Shown: positions 61,278-64,000 of the stretch, piece after piece
How the letters are laid out: each line of letters opens with the position of its first letter
How positions within the stretch are numbered: the first letter of the stretch is position 1
Origin: Coriolopsis trogii
Lineage: Eukaryota; Basidiomycota; Agaricomycetes; Polyporales; Polyporaceae
Direction: 5' to 3'
Length of the DNA: 64,000 bases
Assembly: GCA_020543525.1 (NCBI GenBank)
Contig: JAHYIO010000037.1
Coordinates: 1,984,001-2,048,000, forward strand
The notes under the pieces: model-generated
The model's input: only the letters and a program-made list of their open reading frames with translations
What the model was told of the DNA's origin: nothing
Database searches by the model: none
Program-made: the position numbers and the translations under genes

Positions 61278-62946
61278 ATGCCGCGCAAAATCCTCGTGGG
61301 CTTCGGGGTAGATGTTGACGCGTGCTCGGGTTGGTGAGTGCTACTTGCAGCTGGACATACCAGCGAACTGGCGATGACACGGTCATTTACAACAGGATCG
61401 GCTCCTTGGGAGCGGAGAACTCTCCCTGCGACGTCTCGAGGGTATGTTTGCCAGATTTCTCATCGCAAGGACACGGTGCTCAGAATGCGACTGACAGGGC
61501 CTGTATGCCGGCGAGGTCGGCGTGCCGCGCCTTCTGAAGCTATTCGACAAGTACAACATCAAGGCCACATGGTTCATACCTGGTACGTATGCTGTTGGCC
61601 TCGATGACGTTCGGTAGCTAATGAGACGTATATACAGGTCACAGCATCGAGACGTTTCCCGATCAGCTGATCCCGATTCGGGAGTCAGGGGGACACGAGT
61701 TGTGAGCATACCGTATCGCGCGTGTAGAGAGCCGCTGCGCTAACTGAACTCGAACCATGACGCAACGGACGCTACGCGGGCACGGGACCTGCACAGCGGT
61801 CTGCATGGCTTCACGCACGAACGGCAGACGAGGTTGACCCTGGAGCAGCAAAAGGACGTCCTGGATCGCAGTTACGACGTCCTCACGAAGTTCAACAACG
61901 GTATTCCCCCGAAGGGCAGCTGTGCCCCGTGCTGGGACACGACCAGGGAGAACACTCGTCTCTTGCTCGAGAAGGGCATAGAGTATGGTCGGTCGACCTA
62001 TACCTTGAGCGTTGACCGTCCACTGACCAGAGCACCGCCACTTGGTGACAGACCATTCGAACATGGCGCATGAGTACGTCTTCCGCATTCCATAGAACTT
62101 CTAGCGTAGAAATTGACATGGTGGGTTCGGCACAGCTCGCAAGCGTACTACCTGCGGACCGACGACGACTGGACCAAGATCGACTACTCAGCGAAGGCTG
62201 AGACATGGATGAAGCCCCTTGTGCGAGGACAGGAGACAGGACTGGTCGAAGTACCAGCTAACTGGTGGGATTCCATACGCACTCTTAAACTGAGACTGGA
62301 TGTGATCATGCTACATTGACTAGGTACCTCGACGACTGGCCGCCGCTCATGTCAGTTCGGATACTGAATTCTGAGCTTGGTTCGGTGACTGACATTGCCA
62401 ACTCTGCGTAGGTTTGTCAAATCGTCTCCCAACTCGCATGGATGGGTGCGCTACGGGCAACTGCGCACAGTCGAGGGACTGACTCGAGGTGTAGGTCCCC
62501 ACGCGAGACGTCGAGCAGCTGTGGAAGGACACCTTCACGTACCTGTATAGGTCAGTCGCGAGACACTCGTTTCACGGGGAACGGCAATTGACCTGTCTTT
62601 CCGCCGCCCGCAGGGAAGAGGAGAACTTCATATTCCCAATCACTATACATCCCGACGTCAGTGGGTGCGTACATCTTCCACGGGAATAGCAAGGATGGCG
62701 GTTCATGTTAACGCTCTGACGATAGACGGCCTCACGTTCTGCTCATGCTCGTGAGTGTTCCTGTGAACTTATTGTAGCTGCAGGCACGCGCCGACGATGT
62801 CACAGGAACGTTTCATCGAATGGGTGAACACGCACGCCGATGTCCAGTGGGTGCGGATGATTGACATGGCAGACGAGTTCCGCGCACGCGTCGCGCCTGC
62901 TCCTGGAGCGATCATGCCCAAGGGACCGTCGCCCAGGGCCGAGTAG
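61278..62946 (+). CDS. Polysaccharide deacetylase (NodB fold, PgdA/PuuE-like group)
   Basis: Zn-dependent deacetylase-fold protein. Starts [19 protein letters not shown], with the metal/catalytic aspartates in GVDVDA, then [21 protein letters not shown] sequence ([20 protein letters not shown]). The HGFTHE motif supplies the Zn histidines, and [20 protein letters not shown] follows. [34 protein letters not shown], then a long exon ending [20 protein letters not shown] and the tail [10 protein letters not shown]. This order matches the cytosolic/peptidoglycan-deacetylase-like or allantoinase-like branch rather than secreted chitin deacetylases, and there is no signal peptide. At least ten short exons, so inner boundaries are approximate. 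About 320-340 residues. The substrate is not predictable from the sequence. Confidence 0.85.
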
Positions 62947-63125
62947 CTCCGAGTCCAAGTTGGAACCAGGGGACATCGAGATGAGGTATACTCGGTCCGC
63001 TGCAGCCGGACGGAACTAGAGAGCCCGAGATGCTATGGAAAGCCGCTGCGACTTCGGTATGGCGCTATATATGCATGTCAACTTGAATGTCTGTCATTTA
63101 CAAACCACATGCGAGGCACGATCGG

Positions 63126-63890
63126 TCATCCTTCACGTATATACTTGTACGCCTCGAGCCGCTGGAAGCCTCCGCAGAACTGCTGCCCGTCTCCAGGTGG
63201 AAGAGGACAGAGCGAGTCGCACTCGTCCAAAGGAACGAGCTGCGCCCCGGCAGCAAACCCGGAACTGCACTGGCACTCGGTACCGTTCTCGACTCCGGAG
63301 AACGGGGAGCCGAGGTGCTGGCAGAAGTTGATGCACTGGCTGACGAGGTCGAGCGTGGTCAGAAACGTGTGGTGCACGACTGGGCCCGCGAACGCGGGAG
63401 AGCTGGGCGTGTCGAGGAAGCAACCTTGCAGCCCCCAGGCACCCGGGGGCAGAGCGGGCGACTTGTAGATCTGTAGTCCGGACACGCCGTCTCGTCAGCT
63501 GACACTAGAACGGGATGAACGCTGTATATCACGACGTGCCTGGATGCGGAATGACCCTCCGCAGGACAGCGAGGCGTCACCCGTGCAGGCCAAATCGCAG
63601 TCTGACGCGGGGGCCGACGTGGGGGTGCCGACGAGACCGGTGCCGCAGTGGCATTCGTTGCTGTACTCGACACCTGCGTAAGCAAAGTCGGCCGCGTCGC
63701 AGCGCTCGATGCAGGCAGCGGGAGTGTTGTCGGTGTATTGCGTGGTTACTACGTTGGCGAGCACACGAGAGGGAATATCGACTGCGCAAGCGTAGACTGT
63801 GGACCAATTCAGTGGGATAGTAGGAGGGTCGAAGGAGTACACCCCGTGCGAGAGTAACAGGACGGGAGGGATCAAAGTGCGCAGAAGCAT
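63126..63890 (-). CDS. Secreted protein with two WSC domains
   Basis: Two exons, 63890-63540 and 63470-63126, give 231 residues. Signal peptide MLLRTLIPPVLLLSHGVYSF. The first WSC domain covers residues about 30-115 (CIERCDAADFAYAGVEYSNE, CHCGTGLVG, CDLACTGDASLSCGGSFRIQ). The second starts IYKSPALPPGAWGLQGCFLD and runs to CINFCQHLGSPFSGVENGTE, CQCSSGFAAGAQLVPLDECD and CGGFQRLEAYKYIREG. WSC domains bind carbohydrate or sense the cell wall; fungal ones occur in wall sensors and in some secreted oxidases. There is no transmembrane segment or enzyme domain after them, so it is likely a small wall-bound or extracellular lectin-like protein. The intron (63539-63471) has a GC donor. Confidence 0.87.
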
Positions 63891-64000
63891 CCTCGCACAA
63901 TATGTTGTGACTCTGGGAGGAGATTAGCAGTATTCGCGCGGGCATACTAAGCGATATGGACGTACATCGGTTGTACAGGGATTGGAATGTCTGGCGCATA
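63891..64000. promoter_or_regulatory. Upstream flank of WSC gene, cut by the window edge
   Basis: Only 110 bp are visible. No TATA box within them. Confidence 0.3.

Overview
The window is nuclear DNA of a filamentous basidiomycete, most likely a wood-decay agaricomycete. The reasons are: compact genes split by many 50-70 nt GT-AG introns; families typical of mushrooms (a DUF6593 protein, mushroom-type F-box proteins, a Ran1/Ksp1-type kinase); and plant-wall enzymes (an AA9 lytic polysaccharide monooxygenase with CBM1, a CE15-type esterase, three intradiol dioxygenases). The species cannot be fixed from the sequence alone. I saw no rRNA, tRNA, CRISPR array, virus or intact transposon.

Layout. 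1-0.93 kb: 3' part of a type 1 methionine aminopeptidase (+). 1.1-7.4 kb: nucleoporin Nup192/Nup205 (-). 7.4-9.65 kb: no clear gene, but a diverged tail-to-tail inverted duplication. 9.65-13.2 kb: aspartate-semialdehyde dehydrogenase (-), EMC6 (+), DUF6593 protein (+). 14.7-25.2 kb: TTC27/Emw1 TPR protein (-), a Boi/Pob1-like SH3-SAM-PH-CH polarity protein (-), a charged nuclear protein (+), mitochondrial ribosomal protein uL13m (-). 25.4-26.9 kb: exosome subunit Rrp43 (+). 27.5-32.7 kb: three tandem paralogous intradiol dioxygenases (-). 33.7-35.0 kb: AA9-CBM1 monooxygenase (-). 35-40.7 kb: gene-poor DNA. 40.7-42.7 kb: F-box protein (+). 44.1-48.7 kb: SMC5 (-), divergent from ITPase/HAM1 (+, 48.9-49.8 kb). 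50.7-54.2 kb: protein kinase (+) and a mitochondrial-type low-complexity protein (+). 54.8-56.2 kb: F-box-like protein (+). 56.3-57.9 kb: CE15 esterase (-). 59.3-60.8 kb: second mushroom-type F-box protein (+). 61.3-62.9 kb: polysaccharide deacetylase (+). 63.1-63.9 kb: double-WSC secreted protein (-), whose promoter runs off the window.

Two kinds of DNA alternate. Housekeeping genes are tightly packed, often in divergent pairs sharing 180-370 bp (HOM2/EMC6, Boi/charged protein, uL13m/RRP43, SMC5/ITPase), and show no obvious TATA box. The accessory genes (dioxygenases, AA9, deacetylase, mitochondrial-type protein) mostly stand apart and have a good TATA element 50-100 bp upstream of the start, as expected of inducible genes. 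The dioxygenases, AA9 and CE15 would fit lignocellulose attack, but they are not one tight cluster and co-regulation is inference.

The most interesting points are the inverted duplication at 7.5-9.2 kb with a conserved coding-like block; the dioxygenase trio with a progressively shortened active-site loop; the CE15 esterase lacking the usual acidic residue; a protein carrying three presequence-like motifs; and unusual splicing (a 12-nt microexon in EMC6, two GC-AG introns). Exon boundaries were worked out by eye from splice consensus, reading phase and family conservation. Many are solid; those flagged are not.
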